This document shows, piece by piece, positions 41,427 to 49,051 of a DNA stretch of 64,000 nucleotides. The translations under genes and the position numbers were made by a program. The notes under the pieces were generated by a model, which worked only from the letters and a program-made list of their open reading frames with translations, was not told where the DNA came from and did no database searches. The stretch lies in assembly GCA_017940545.1 (NCBI GenBank), contig JAGAYI010000008.1, forward strand, positions 1 to 64,000, in the 5' to 3' direction. This DNA is from Prevotella sp. (lineage in GTDB: Bacteria > Bacteroidota > Bacteroidia > Bacteroidales > Bacteroidaceae). Position 1 is the first letter of the stretch. Every line of letters begins with the position of its first letter.

Positions 41427-42737
41427 TTACAGAAAGAATCCCTCATACGCCACGCCCAGGTTCAGGCTTGGCTCATTGTTGTACGTGCTCTTCAGCAGAC
41501 GGGTGCTGTAGTCGGCCTTAATGACAATCTGGGGCAGGGGATGATAGTTCACGCCGACGGCCACGCGGTGGACGTTCGTGTAGTCGAACATCTCCTTGTT
41601 GCCCGTAGGAATGTAGCTGTCGTAGTACTCAAAGCGTCCGAAGACGTACAGTTTCTGGTTGGTGCGGCGCAGTTTCTCAATCTGCGAGAACACGTTGTAG
41701 CCAGCCTCCAGGCCTACGCTGATGGCGTTCTTGCCTATCATGGCACTCTTCACGGGCGAGTTCGAGGCGTGCGCCTTTGCATCCTTGATGGTGTTCAGCT
41801 TGTCCGTCTCGCCCACGTAGCCGTAGTCGGCCTGTCCGCGCACAATCCAGTTCCAGCGCTTCAGCGTCATATCCACCGAGCCGAGTGCCACCGTGCCCTT
41901 CACCTTGTCGTAAGGCTTGCCGTCGCCCTTCAGGTCGTTGGGGAACGTGTTGTGGGCAGAGTTGCCGTAGAATCCGCTCACGCCGACGCGCAGTCCGGGC
42001 ATGACGTGGTAGTCCAGCCGTCCGGCAAAGCCAAGCTGTGTGGCGGGCTTGAACTCGAAGGGCGAGCCTGCCCCGTGGTGAATCCACTTGTCGCGGTTGA
42101 ACAGCATGGCGTTCAGACCAGCCACCACCTGCACCTCATACTTGAACTTCCCGGCACGTCCCCAGAACGATACGCCCGTGTCGTGCCACGTCGAGGGCAG
42201 GATGGTGTTCTCACCCTCCGGGCGATAGACCGTAAAGTAGTTCAGCGGCTCGTGGTGTGCATTGTTCAGTCCCACGGGCACCACGAAGTGGCCTATCTTC
42301 AGGTTGGCAGCAGGCGTGAATTCCTTGTTGATCCAGAGCTGCTCCAGCTCCACCTCGCCGCCTTTCTCCTGTTCGCGCTCCCATTCGGCAGCCTCGTCGG
42401 CCTCGTTCTCGATGGTCGAGCCCGTACCCGTGTGCTCAAACTCAATCTCCGTGCCCAGCGTCCAGCCTTTTCCGAAGTCGTAGCCTAAGTAGATGACGGC
42501 ATGCGGAATGTCGAACCGCCCGTGGCTGGGGTCGTTCTTGTAGTTCTCGGGACTGCTGTAGCGGTTCACGTGGTCACTGTAGAAGTTTCGCGCGAAGGCC
42601 ACCTCGCCATATCCGCCAATGCTCAGGCGGCTCCTCGTATGTGCGAATACGCTGTCGCCGGCGTTGGTCTGTGCTGCCGCCATGCTGCTGCATGACAGTG
42701 CAACAGTAAATAGTACTAATTTCAGTTTGTTCTTCAT
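41427..42737 (-). CDS. outer-membrane porin, phosphate-selective porin O/P-like
   Basis: A 436-residue protein with a signal peptide (residues 1-21, ending SMAAAQ) and alternating beta strands to a C-terminal aromatic residue (AYEGFFL). The start at 42737 (MKNKLKLVLF) is chosen; the frame runs on to 42824, but the promoter -7 box at 42771 excludes that. The family forms trimeric pores. As first gene of the operon it is likely the uptake pore for whatever the imelysin/cytochrome pair handles. The ion is unknown. Confidence 0.85.
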   Translation of the reverse strand: MKNKLKLVLFTVALSCSSMAAAQTNAGDSVFAHTRSRLSIGGYGEVAFARNFYSDHVNRYSSPENYKNDPSHGRFDIPHAVIYLGYDFGKGWTLGTEIEFEHTGTGSTIENEADEAAEWEREQEKGGEVELEQLWINKEFTPAANLKIGHFVVPVGLNNAHHEPLNYFTVYRPEGENTILPSTWHDTGVSFWGRAGKFKYEVQVVAGLNAMLFNRDKWIHHGAGSPFEFKPATQLGFAGRLDYHVMPGLRVGVSGFYGNSAHNTFPNDLKGDGKPYDKVKGTVALGSVDMTLKRWNWIVRGQADYGYVGETDKLNTIKDAKAHASNSPVKSAMIGKNAISVGLEAGYNVFSQIEKLRRTNQKLYVFGRFEYYDSYIPTGNKEMFDYTNVHRVAVGVNYHPLPQIVIKADYSTRLLKSTYNNEPSLNLGVAYEGFFL

Positions 42738-42770
42738 CGTGTGTCTTGATGTTATTTTTTTTTTGCGGTG

Positions 42771-42801
42771 CAAAGGTACCTGTTTCACCTCAAGTATGCA
42801 A
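42771..42801 (-). promoter_or_regulatory. promoter of the porin/imelysin/cytochrome operon
   Basis: On the minus strand, TTG (42799-42801), 20 bases, then TACCTTTG (42771-42778). It lies 33 bases before the porin start. Its -33 box is inside ATTGCATAC, nearly the same word found at the -33 box of the divergent promoter. Confidence 0.75.
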
Positions 42802-42845
42802 TACCCAAAAATAAGTAAAAACAATAAAATACCTATTAATAATGA

Positions 42846-42876
42846 TTGCGTATCTTAAAAATAATGTGTATTTTTG
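42846..42876 (+). promoter_or_regulatory. promoter of the di-iron LuxR regulator
   Basis: TTG (42846-42848), 20 bases, TATTTTTG (42869-42876). The start of transcription would be near 42883, leaving a leader of about 15 bases before the ATG at 42898. Its -33 box lies in ATTGCGTAT (42845-42853), an inverted copy (7 of 9) of GTATGCAAT (42794-42802) at the divergent promoter. Confidence 0.75.
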
Positions 42877-42897
42877 CAGAAACTTGAAAAAACAATT

Positions 42898-43857
42898 ATG
42901 AAGCAGATGAAACTCTATGAGGCAGGCGACAAGATGATCACACTCATCAAGGACAACTACAACCTTCTGCAGTCGCTCGGCTCCTTTGGCATCAACCTTG
43001 GCTTCGGTGACAAGACTGTGCGCGAAACATGCGAAATGAACAGGGTTGACACCTACACCTTCCTCGCGGTGGTCAACTTCACCATAAATGGGTATAGCCA
43101 TTTCGAGGAAGACCAGCAGCTCAACGTGCCGACACTCATGCACTACCTGGAGGCCAGCCACCAGTATTTCCTCGACTTCCAGCTGCCCTTCATCAGGCGC
43201 GAACTCGAGGAAAGCATCGACGGCGACGACCATGTGGGACGGCTCATACTGAAGTTCTACGACGAGTATGCACACGAGATACGCCGACACATGAAGTACG
43301 AAGAGAAAACGCTCTTCCCCTACGTGCAGTCGCTCATCGTTGGCGAACCACTGGGCAACTACAGCATCGACACCTTCTCCAAGCACCATGAGAGTGCCGA
43401 CAAGAAACTGCACGAGCTGAAACTCATGATTATCAAGTACCTGCCGGCCAATGCACACCTCAACAACAAACTCACGGCCACACTCTACGACATCTACAAC
43501 AACGAGGAGTGGCTGCGACTGCACGCACAGGTGGAAGACAGCATCTTCGTGCCTGCCATACGGCGGCTGGAGCAGGAAATGAAACAGAACGACCTGACGA
43601 AGAACATCTCGTCGATGGTGTTCAAGGGTGGCTCCGACAGCAGCGAGTCGCTCAGCGAGCGCGAGCGCGACGTCATCATAGGCGTCGTGCAGGGCATGCA
43701 GAACAAGGAGATTGCCGACCACCTCTGCATCTCGGTCAACACCGTCATCACCCACCGGCGCAACATCGCACGAAAACTGCAAATTCACTCGCCGGCCGGA
43801 CTCACCATCTATGCCATCGTCAACGGACTGGTAGATATTAGCAGCGTAAAACTATGA
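42898..43857 (+). CDS. hemerythrin/RIC-like di-iron sensor fused to LuxR HTH
   Basis: A 319-residue regulator. Residues about 75-225 are a helical bundle with a full set of hemerythrin/RIC-type ligands: His88 (ASHQY), His131 and Glu135 (HMKYE), His163 or 164 (KHHES), His209 and Glu213 (HAQVE). Residues 252-310 are a LuxR/GerE helix-turn-helix (SERERDVIIGVVQGMQNKEIAD). Such a domain can bind two irons and respond to NO, oxygen or peroxide; that the protein does so is an inference. The ATG at 42898 is chosen because the promoter ends at 42876. It is divergent from the haem/imelysin operon and 3 bases before the VanX-like gene. Confidence 0.9.
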   Translation: MKQMKLYEAGDKMITLIKDNYNLLQSLGSFGINLGFGDKTVRETCEMNRVDTYTFLAVVNFTINGYSHFEEDQQLNVPTLMHYLEASHQYFLDFQLPFIRRELEESIDGDDHVGRLILKFYDEYAHEIRRHMKYEEKTLFPYVQSLIVGEPLGNYSIDTFSKHHESADKKLHELKLMIIKYLPANAHLNNKLTATLYDIYNNEEWLRLHAQVEDSIFVPAIRRLEQEMKQNDLTKNISSMVFKGGSDSSESLSERERDVIIGVVQGMQNKEIADHLCISVNTVITHRRNIARKLQIHSPAGLTIYAIVNGLVDISSVKL

Positions 43858-43860
43858 ACA

Positions 43861-44682
43861 ATGAAAATAATGAACTGTAAATCATTCCTCCTCCTGTTCT
43901 TCCTGAACGTACTGACCGCTACGGCCACTGCCCAGTGCGCCTGCTGCGGCCACCACACCACCGCAGCCGCCGTCAGCCCTGCCGACGACAGCAGCCAGTT
44001 TGTCAACCTCGCCGACGTCGTGCCCGACGCCATCCTGGAGATACGCTATTTCGGCACCTACAACTTCGTGGGACGACGTGTTGACGGATACCTGCAGCCC
44101 ACAGCACTGCTCACACGACAGGCCGCCGAGGCGCTCAAGGCCGTCAGCGACGACGTGAAGGCCAAGGGCTACCGGCTGAAGATTTACGACGCCTACCGTC
44201 CGCAGTGCGCCGTTGACCACTTCGTGCGGTGGGCATCTGACCAGCAGGACACGCTGATGAAGCCCTACTTCTATCCCGACCTCGACAAGTCGGTGCTCTT
44301 CAAACTCGACTACATTGCCGAGAAAAGCGGACACACCCGAGGCAGCACCCTCGACTTGACCCTGTTCGACATGCAGACCGAGAAGGAACTCGACATGGGC
44401 GGAACCTTCGACTGGTTCGGACCTGAGAGCCACCCCGACTTCTGCGGAAACCCCGAGACAGGCGAATATACGGGCGACCGCCACCAGTCGCCTGCCGGAC
44501 GCACCATCACCGCACGGCAGTTCAGCAACCGCATGCTCCTGCGACGTGCCATGATGGCTCACGGCTTCAAGCCCTACGACTCTGAGTGGTGGCACTTCAC
44601 GCTGCGCGAAGAGCCCTTCCCTGACACCTATTTCACCTTCCCCGTCAGGCAGCTTACTCCAAACGCCCACACACATAAATAA
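43861..44682 (+). CDS. D-alanyl-D-alanine dipeptidase, VanX-like (M15D)
   Basis: A 273-residue zinc peptidase with signal peptide (ending TATAQ), so periplasmic. Motifs: YNFVGRRVDGYLQP, YDAYRPQCAVDHF, the zinc site GHTRGSTLDLTL (His and Asp) and SEWWHFTLREEP (catalytic Glu and His). It cleaves D-Ala-D-Ala, in nutrient recycling here and not necessarily in vancomycin resistance; no vanH or vanA is near. A second in-frame ATG is at 43870. It starts 3 bases after the regulator stop, so both share a transcript. Confidence 0.92.
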   Translation: MKIMNCKSFLLLFFLNVLTATATAQCACCGHHTTAAAVSPADDSSQFVNLADVVPDAILEIRYFGTYNFVGRRVDGYLQPTALLTRQAAEALKAVSDDVKAKGYRLKIYDAYRPQCAVDHFVRWASDQQDTLMKPYFYPDLDKSVLFKLDYIAEKSGHTRGSTLDLTLFDMQTEKELDMGGTFDWFGPESHPDFCGNPETGEYTGDRHQSPAGRTITARQFSNRMLLRRAMMAHGFKPYDSEWWHFTLREEPFPDTYFTFPVRQLTPNAHTHK

Positions 44683-44779
44683 CCACACAACAAAGTTCAC
44701 CAACAACCTGGTCAGCCACAGTGTCCGACCGTTCAATACGGGGAATGACTCTCGCCGTCAGGCGTATAGTTTTTTGTTT

Positions 44780-44818
44780 GTTGTTGGTGCCGCCTATATA
44801 TATAGCGGCACCAACAAC
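44780..44818. terminator. strong hairpin after the VanX-like gene
   Basis: GTTGTTGGTGCCGC (44780-44793) pairs perfectly with GCGGCACCAACAAC (44805-44818), 14 bp around an 11 base loop CTATATATATA. It is 97 bases past the stop. A T run precedes it (TTTTTT at 44770-44775) but none follows, so the terminator call is not certain. Confidence 0.55.
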
Positions 44819-44887
44819 GAACGAAAAACAGCCAGACTAAACAATTTTTTTCTGACACTTTTTCAACAATGAACAGTGTGACTTACT

Positions 44888-45058
44888 AAAGTGCCGCCTT
44901 CTGCCCCAGAAAACGGCACTTTCACTGTGTGTAAACGGCACTTGCAACCTGTAAAAGTGCCGTTTACACAACGTCTAAGTGCCGTTTACACAACGTCTAA
45001 GCGCCGTTTGCACAACTTCTAAGCGCCGTTTGCACTAAGCGGCGTTTGCAGCCAGTCA
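44888..45058. repeat. array of GTGCCGTTT-type repeats, 22 bp period
   Basis: Direct units start at 44955, 44977, 44999 and 45021 (first two identical, aagtgccgtttacacaacgt plus ct), then 45037. Before them are inverted copies: AAAGTGCCG (44888-44896) with CGGCACTTT (44914-44922), and TGTGTAAACGGCACTT (44928-44943) with AAGTGCCGTTTACACA (44955-44970), a perfect 16 bp hairpin. No spacers, so not a CRISPR array. No open frame. It shares the 11-mer CGCCGTTTGCA with the array at 61212-61341. Confidence 0.85.
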
Positions 45059-45145
45059 AGTAACCGTAAAAAATAGATTGTTACTATTATAATTTCTGAT
45101 TATTTTCTGGCACTTTCTTTCCATTCAAAAAAATCAAGCATATCC

Positions 45146-45177
45146 TTTTGCGTTTCCGTTTTTTCTTCGTATCTTTG
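45146..45177 (+). promoter_or_regulatory. promoter of structured RNA A
   Basis: TTTTG (45146-45150), 19 bases, TATCTTTG (45170-45177): an exact match to the Bacteroidetes pattern with no coding gene on the plus strand within the next kilobase. Confidence 0.75.
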
Positions 45178-45183
45178 CAACAC

Positions 45184-45405
45184 CGTATATTGTGGGTAGT
45201 GGCCTGCAGCGCGGCAACTTATCGGTAAAATGAAGCGTTGTGCTTCTGTCTTGTGTGTTGAAACCTGAGAAATTTCAAGAATAGTCAAGATGGAGTGACA
45301 ATGGTTCACGCTTTAGGCGTGGCCTGTTATTTCTATGTCTTCCTATTCGGGTTTTCTCAGGACCTCAACACTGGGATGTGGAGCGTATCAGTTCCACGCT
45401 TCTGA
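45184..45405 (+). ncRNA. candidate structured RNA, copy A
   Basis: Expected start near 45184. Core rod: GTGTTGA (45255-45261)/TCAACAC (45365-45371), CCTGAGAAA (45264-45272)/TTTCTCAGG (45353-45361), GAATAG (45279-45284)/CTATTC (45343-45348), tip CACGC-tttag-GCGTG (45307-45321). A side hairpin GAAGC/GCTTC is at 45232-45246. An ATG follows the rod at 45376 (nine codons). The end of the RNA is not defined. The same plan recurs at 63196-63422. I know no matching family with certainty; 6S RNA and the Bacteroidales-1 RNA should be excluded. From 45406 to 45557 nothing else is seen. Confidence 0.6.
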
Positions 45406-45557
45406 CGTATTAACTGGTTTCGAGGGATTGGAAGCCGTCTTATTTCTATAGTTTAGGAAGAATCCCCTTGCTGACATCGAAGACGAAGAAGAGGAATAGA
45501 ATCATAACAACAACAATATTATATACATTAAGGTAGTTACTCTGTTTCAAGCGGAAA

Positions 45558-45607
45558 CAACACAATCGCCCGGCTGGCCGTGAGGCCCGCCGGGCGGACG
45601 TGTGTTG
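45558..45607 (-). terminator. terminator after the LuxR/STAS/SpoIIE operon
   Basis: Outer arms CAACACA (45558-45564)/TGTGTTG (45601-45607) and inner arms CGCCCGGC (45567-45574)/GCCGGGCG (45589-45596). It lies 22 bases past the LuxR gene stop on the minus strand; the trailing T content is modest. Confidence 0.65.
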
Positions 45608-45628
45608 CATAGCCGTGCCGTTGCTGCA

Positions 45629-46225
45629 CTATATCTTGTTGATATCCACGTAGCCGTGCATGACGGCATAGATGGTGAGGGCCGACACACTCTTGAAGCC
45701 CAGCTTGTCCATGATGTTTTTGCGGTGGGTGACCACGGTGGCAAGGCTGATGCAGAGGCGCTCGGCTATCTCCTTGTTGATGAAGCCCTGCACAATGAGC
45801 GACATGACCTCTATCTCGCGGTCGGTGAGCAGCTTCTGCTCCAGCACCGGTGGCATGGGGGGCAGGTTGCGTCCGCCGCCGTGGGCGTGCTGAACCATCA
45901 TGAGCAGCTGGCGCACCAACTGCTTCTCGGGCTGGTTGATGCAGAGCGCGTGGAACTCGCTGAGCTGCGAGGTGTCGCCCAGCGAGAGTGTCAGCACAAT
46001 GGTCTTCCGGCGGTGCTCAGAGAAGAACGCCCGCTGCTGCAGCACAATGTTCATGGACACGAAGTAGTGGACGAAACGCTCGGGGGCGTCCGCCTGGAAC
46101 TCGCCGAAGGAGCCGTAGGTCTCGACGGTCATGATGGGCATGACGTGCTGCAGCATCTGCTTCAGGCCTACTGCTGCCAGGGTGTTGGCATCGACGATGG
46201 CTATGAGTGGCCGGCTGTAGTGCAT
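45629..46225 (-). CDS. LuxR-family regulator with a pseudo-receiver
   Basis: A 198-residue protein. Residues 1-115 resemble a receiver (PLIAIVDANTLAAVGLKQML) but the strand where the phospho-Asp belongs reads HYFVSMNI, so phosphorylation is unlikely. Residues 130-195 are a LuxR/GerE helix-turn-helix (LTDREIEVMSLIVQGFINKEIA). It is the last gene after SpoIIE and STAS and may be an output of that switch or of protein contact. Its HTH resembles that of the di-iron regulator at 42898-43857. Confidence 0.88.
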   Translation of the reverse strand: MHYSRPLIAIVDANTLAAVGLKQMLQHVMPIMTVETYGSFGEFQADAPERFVHYFVSMNIVLQQRAFFSEHRRKTIVLTLSLGDTSQLSEFHALCINQPEKQLVRQLLMMVQHAHGGGRNLPPMPPVLEQKLLTDREIEVMSLIVQGFINKEIAERLCISLATVVTHRKNIMDKLGFKSVSALTIYAVMHGYVDINKI

Positions 46226-46232
46226 GGTGCTG

Positions 46233-46535
46233 TCACTTGATGTCGAAGAGGTTGAAGAAGCCCGTCATCATGAACACCTTGCGTATTTCTTCGTTGATGT
46301 TTTCAATGATGACCTTTCCGTTTTTCAACTGTGCCTCCTTGCGCACGGCGAGGAACAGGCGGAGTCCGGAACTGCTGATGTATTCCAGATGGGTGCAGTC
46401 GAGAACAATGGTTTTGTCAGCATTCTCAATGAGGGGCTGAAAGTCTTTCTGTGCGCTGACTGCCGCGGGGGTGTCGAGTCGGCCGACAAGGCTGGCAGTA
46501 AGTCCGTTGCTGTTGTTTTGAATATTAATTTCCAT
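46233..46535 (-). CDS. STAS-domain anti-sigma factor antagonist
   Basis: A 100-residue single STAS domain. The phosphorylation loop is LEYISSSGLRLFLAVRK with the usual serine. In partner switching it is phosphorylated by a HATPase kinase and dephosphorylated by a PP2C phosphatase; both activities are predicted in the gene just upstream. It ends 7 bases before the LuxR gene starts. Confidence 0.93.
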   Translation of the reverse strand: MEINIQNNSNGLTASLVGRLDTPAAVSAQKDFQPLIENADKTIVLDCTHLEYISSSGLRLFLAVRKEAQLKNGKVIIENINEEIRKVFMMTGFFNLFDIK

Positions 46536-46590
46536 ATTATATTAGTTTAAAATGTTGTTTGTCCGTCATGTGATGGGGGTTGGGGCGGGG

Positions 46591-48996
46591 CTACGCCTGC
46601 TGCTGCGGTGTGGTGAGGTTCTTGATGAGTGTCAGCGTGTTGACGTCGTTGATGCGCTCGTAGTTGACGGCATCCATGATTTTGCGCACCAGGAATATTC
46701 CCAGTCCGCCAATGGGTCGCTCCTTGACACCTAAGGTGATGTCGGCCTCCTCCTGTGCGGTGGGGTCGAAGGGCTGTCCCTCGTCGGTAATGATGAACTT
46801 CAGCTGTTGGTCGGTCAGCAGTGCGTCAATGCTGACGTGCCCCTCGCTGCCGTTGGGGTAGGCGTAGAGGATGACGTTGGTGACTGCTTCTTCGACGGCC
46901 AGGTTGAGGCTCATGGTTAGTGACATGTCGAGGCCTGCCTCGTCTCCTATTTCTTCCAAAAAGGCAGCGAGCTTGGAAATCTCTTCTACTTGATTGAGTA
47001 AGGTCAGTTTCTTTTCCATCTTTATCTCGTGTTGGGGACTACAATATTTGACAATGAGCATGGTGAGGTCGTCGCTTTGCTCGGCGCCGCCGGCATGCTG
47101 GCTGACGACGTTCTCCATGAATTCTATTTGTTGCCTGGGCGATGCATGGCGCACCTCCCTGAGTTTCTCAAGCACCTGCTCGTCGCCCAGCTCCTGGTGG
47201 TCGGCGTCCTCGGCCTCGTTGAGCCCGTCGGTAAAAAGGAAGATGCTTGCATTGGGCGACATCACGGTTTCCTGCCCCTCGTATTTGCTGTCTTCAAAGG
47301 CTCCGATGGGCAGGTTGGGGCGCACCTCAATGTAGTGCACGTCGTCGCCGTTGATGGCGATGGGGGCGTTGTGGCCTCCGTTGCAGAAGCGGAGCCGTCC
47401 TGTGGGCAGGTCGAGCACTCCGACAAAGAGTGTGACGAACATGCATGAGTCGTTGTCGTGGCTCATGGTCTCGTTGATGTGGGTGATGATTCTGGCGGGG
47501 TTGCTCTCGTGGGTGGAGAGTGTGCGGAACATGGCTCTGGTGAAGGCCATGAGCAGCGAGGCGGGTATGCCCTTTCCGCTGACGTCGCCGATGCAGAAGA
47601 AGAGCTTTTCGTCGCGGATGTAGTAGTCGTACAGGTCGCCGCCCACCTCCTTGGCAGGCGACAGCCAGGCGTAGATGTCGATGTCGTCGCGCTCGGGGAA
47701 GGGCGGGAAGCGCTTTGGCAGCATGGACATCTGAATCCTGTGGGCCGTGAGCAGTTCACCCTCTATGCGGCCCTTGGCTTCGTTGACGGTCTTCAGCTCC
47801 TCGATGTGCGACGTCAGTGACTTCTGCATGGCGGTGAACGAGTCGTGCAGAAGGCGCATCTCGTCCTTCGACATGATGTAGGGCAGCGGGGTCTTGAAGT
47901 TGCCGCGGGCTATCTCGTCGGCCGACCGTGCGAACAGCCTGAGGGGCTTGGTGGTTCTGTGGATGGCGACGTGGCACACAAAGGCCACGATGATGAGACC
48001 GAGTACAATGATGATTGCGAAGGTAAGAATCAGCGCATTGATGACGCCCGTGAAGTCGTCGAAGGGCGTGATGACGGCTATCGCCCAGTTGGTGTTCCTG
48101 ACGGGGCTGTGGTGAACAAACTGTATCTGGTTGTTTTGCTTGAAGGTGGAAAAACCATCCTGGGCGCTGAGAATGTTGGCCACGACGGTGGTGTCGTTGC
48201 TGCCATCGCAGGTACGGCGGATGTAGTCGAAGATGGTTTTGTCATTGGCGGTCTGTTTGGTGTCAGAGGCAATGAAGTTGCCCTTCTGTGTGATGATGAA
48301 ACTGTGAGAGTTTCCATGAGTAAACGTTGGCATGGCACCTTTGTTGTTGAAGATGCTGTCCATCTGCGAGCGTAGCTCTGACAGCCAGTCGAGCGAGATG
48401 TCGGCCGTCAGGGTGGCATACTGCCTGCCCTGTTTGTCGAAGAGGGGTGGGGAGTAGGTGACCATTCCCATGTTGCCTCCGCCGGTGTCTATGTAAGGTT
48501 CGCTCCAGTAGCCCTGGCCCTTTTCCTTTGCCTGCAGGTACCATTCGCGGTGAAGGTAGTCGTAATCGGGCGTGCCCAACTGCTTGGTGTGTACACCGGT
48601 GCTGTCGTTATAGGCGTAAGGAGCGAACGTGGCGCCCTTTTGTGGAAAATAGTTCGGCTCGAAGGCCACGGCCGAGCCGGTGATGTAGGGGTTCAGCGTG
48701 ACGATGTTTTCGACGACGGAGTAAAGGGCGTCAGGGTTCGATAGGCGCTCCTCCACCTCGGGAACATAGTTCTGCAGGGTTATTTCAACGGCCGTGAGCG
48801 GCTGGCTGATGCGCTCCTCGGCCACGTCTAAGTTGGTCTGGAAGAAGATGGCAAGCATGGCGGTTCCCGTTGACCACAGGAGGCCCAAAATGACAGCGAT
48901 AATGACGTCCATAATGATGAACACCGTCAGCGTGACACGCCAGGTAAGACGGGTGGATATGGAGCGTGAGGGTCTGAAGTAATTAAGAATCTTCAT
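46591..48996 (-). CDS. SpoIIE-type phosphatase with sensor and fused HATPase kinase domain
   Basis: An 801-residue membrane protein: helix (about 20-45), periplasmic Cache-like sensor (46-310, with AFEPNYFPQKGATFAPYAY and YLQAKEKGQGYWSEPYIDTGGG read in part), second helix (about 315-340), HAMP, PP2C/SpoIIE domain (about 430-640, AWLSPAKEVGGDLYDYY and CIGDVSGKGIPASLLMA with metal Asp residues), then a RsbW-like HATPase (about 665-800, NLAVEEAVTNVILYAY, ITDEGQPFDP, GGLGIFLVRKIMD). It combines both opposing enzymes for the STAS partner. The signal is unknown; the Cache fold often binds small molecules. Confidence 0.92.
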   Translation of the reverse strand: MKILNYFRPSRSISTRLTWRVTLTVFIIMDVIIAVILGLLWSTGTAMLAIFFQTNLDVAEERISQPLTAVEITLQNYVPEVEERLSNPDALYSVVENIVTLNPYITGSAVAFEPNYFPQKGATFAPYAYNDSTGVHTKQLGTPDYDYLHREWYLQAKEKGQGYWSEPYIDTGGGNMGMVTYSPPLFDKQGRQYATLTADISLDWLSELRSQMDSIFNNKGAMPTFTHGNSHSFIITQKGNFIASDTKQTANDKTIFDYIRRTCDGSNDTTVVANILSAQDGFSTFKQNNQIQFVHHSPVRNTNWAIAVITPFDDFTGVINALILTFAIIIVLGLIIVAFVCHVAIHRTTKPLRLFARSADEIARGNFKTPLPYIMSKDEMRLLHDSFTAMQKSLTSHIEELKTVNEAKGRIEGELLTAHRIQMSMLPKRFPPFPERDDIDIYAWLSPAKEVGGDLYDYYIRDEKLFFCIGDVSGKGIPASLLMAFTRAMFRTLSTHESNPARIITHINETMSHDNDSCMFVTLFVGVLDLPTGRLRFCNGGHNAPIAINGDDVHYIEVRPNLPIGAFEDSKYEGQETVMSPNASIFLFTDGLNEAEDADHQELGDEQVLEKLREVRHASPRQQIEFMENVVSQHAGGAEQSDDLTMLIVKYCSPQHEIKMEKKLTLLNQVEEISKLAAFLEEIGDEAGLDMSLTMSLNLAVEEAVTNVILYAYPNGSEGHVSIDALLTDQQLKFIITDEGQPFDPTAQEEADITLGVKERPIGGLGIFLVRKIMDAVNYERINDVNTLTLIKNLTTPQQQA

Positions 48997-49018
48997 GTTT
49001 TCTCTGACATTTTGCTTG

Positions 49019-49051
49019 CAAAGATACGATTAAGTGAGCAAAGTACAAAAA
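49019..49051 (-). promoter_or_regulatory. promoter of the SpoIIE operon
   Basis: On the minus strand, TTTTTG (49046-49051), 19 bases, TATCTTTG (49019-49026). It lies 23 bases before the start codon, inside the left arm of a palindrome and inside one copy of a 39 bp direct repeat. Confidence 0.75.

Noticed and set aside
41541..42488. Plus-strand open frame of 315 codons over the porin gene
   Set aside because: Antisense shadow of the GC-rich porin; the minus-strand reading has a signal peptide and barrel pattern.
42790..43788. Minus-strand open frame of 332 codons opposite the di-iron LuxR gene
   Set aside because: Antisense to a protein with intact di-iron ligands and HTH; the frame would also run through both divergent promoters.
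43861..44682. Vancomycin resistance role for the VanX-like protein
   Set aside because: No vanH, vanA, vanR or vanS is nearby; such dipeptidases also occur in general D-Ala-D-Ala recycling.
44955..45036. Possible CRISPR array
   Set aside because: Repeats abut each other with no unique spacers and there are no cas genes.
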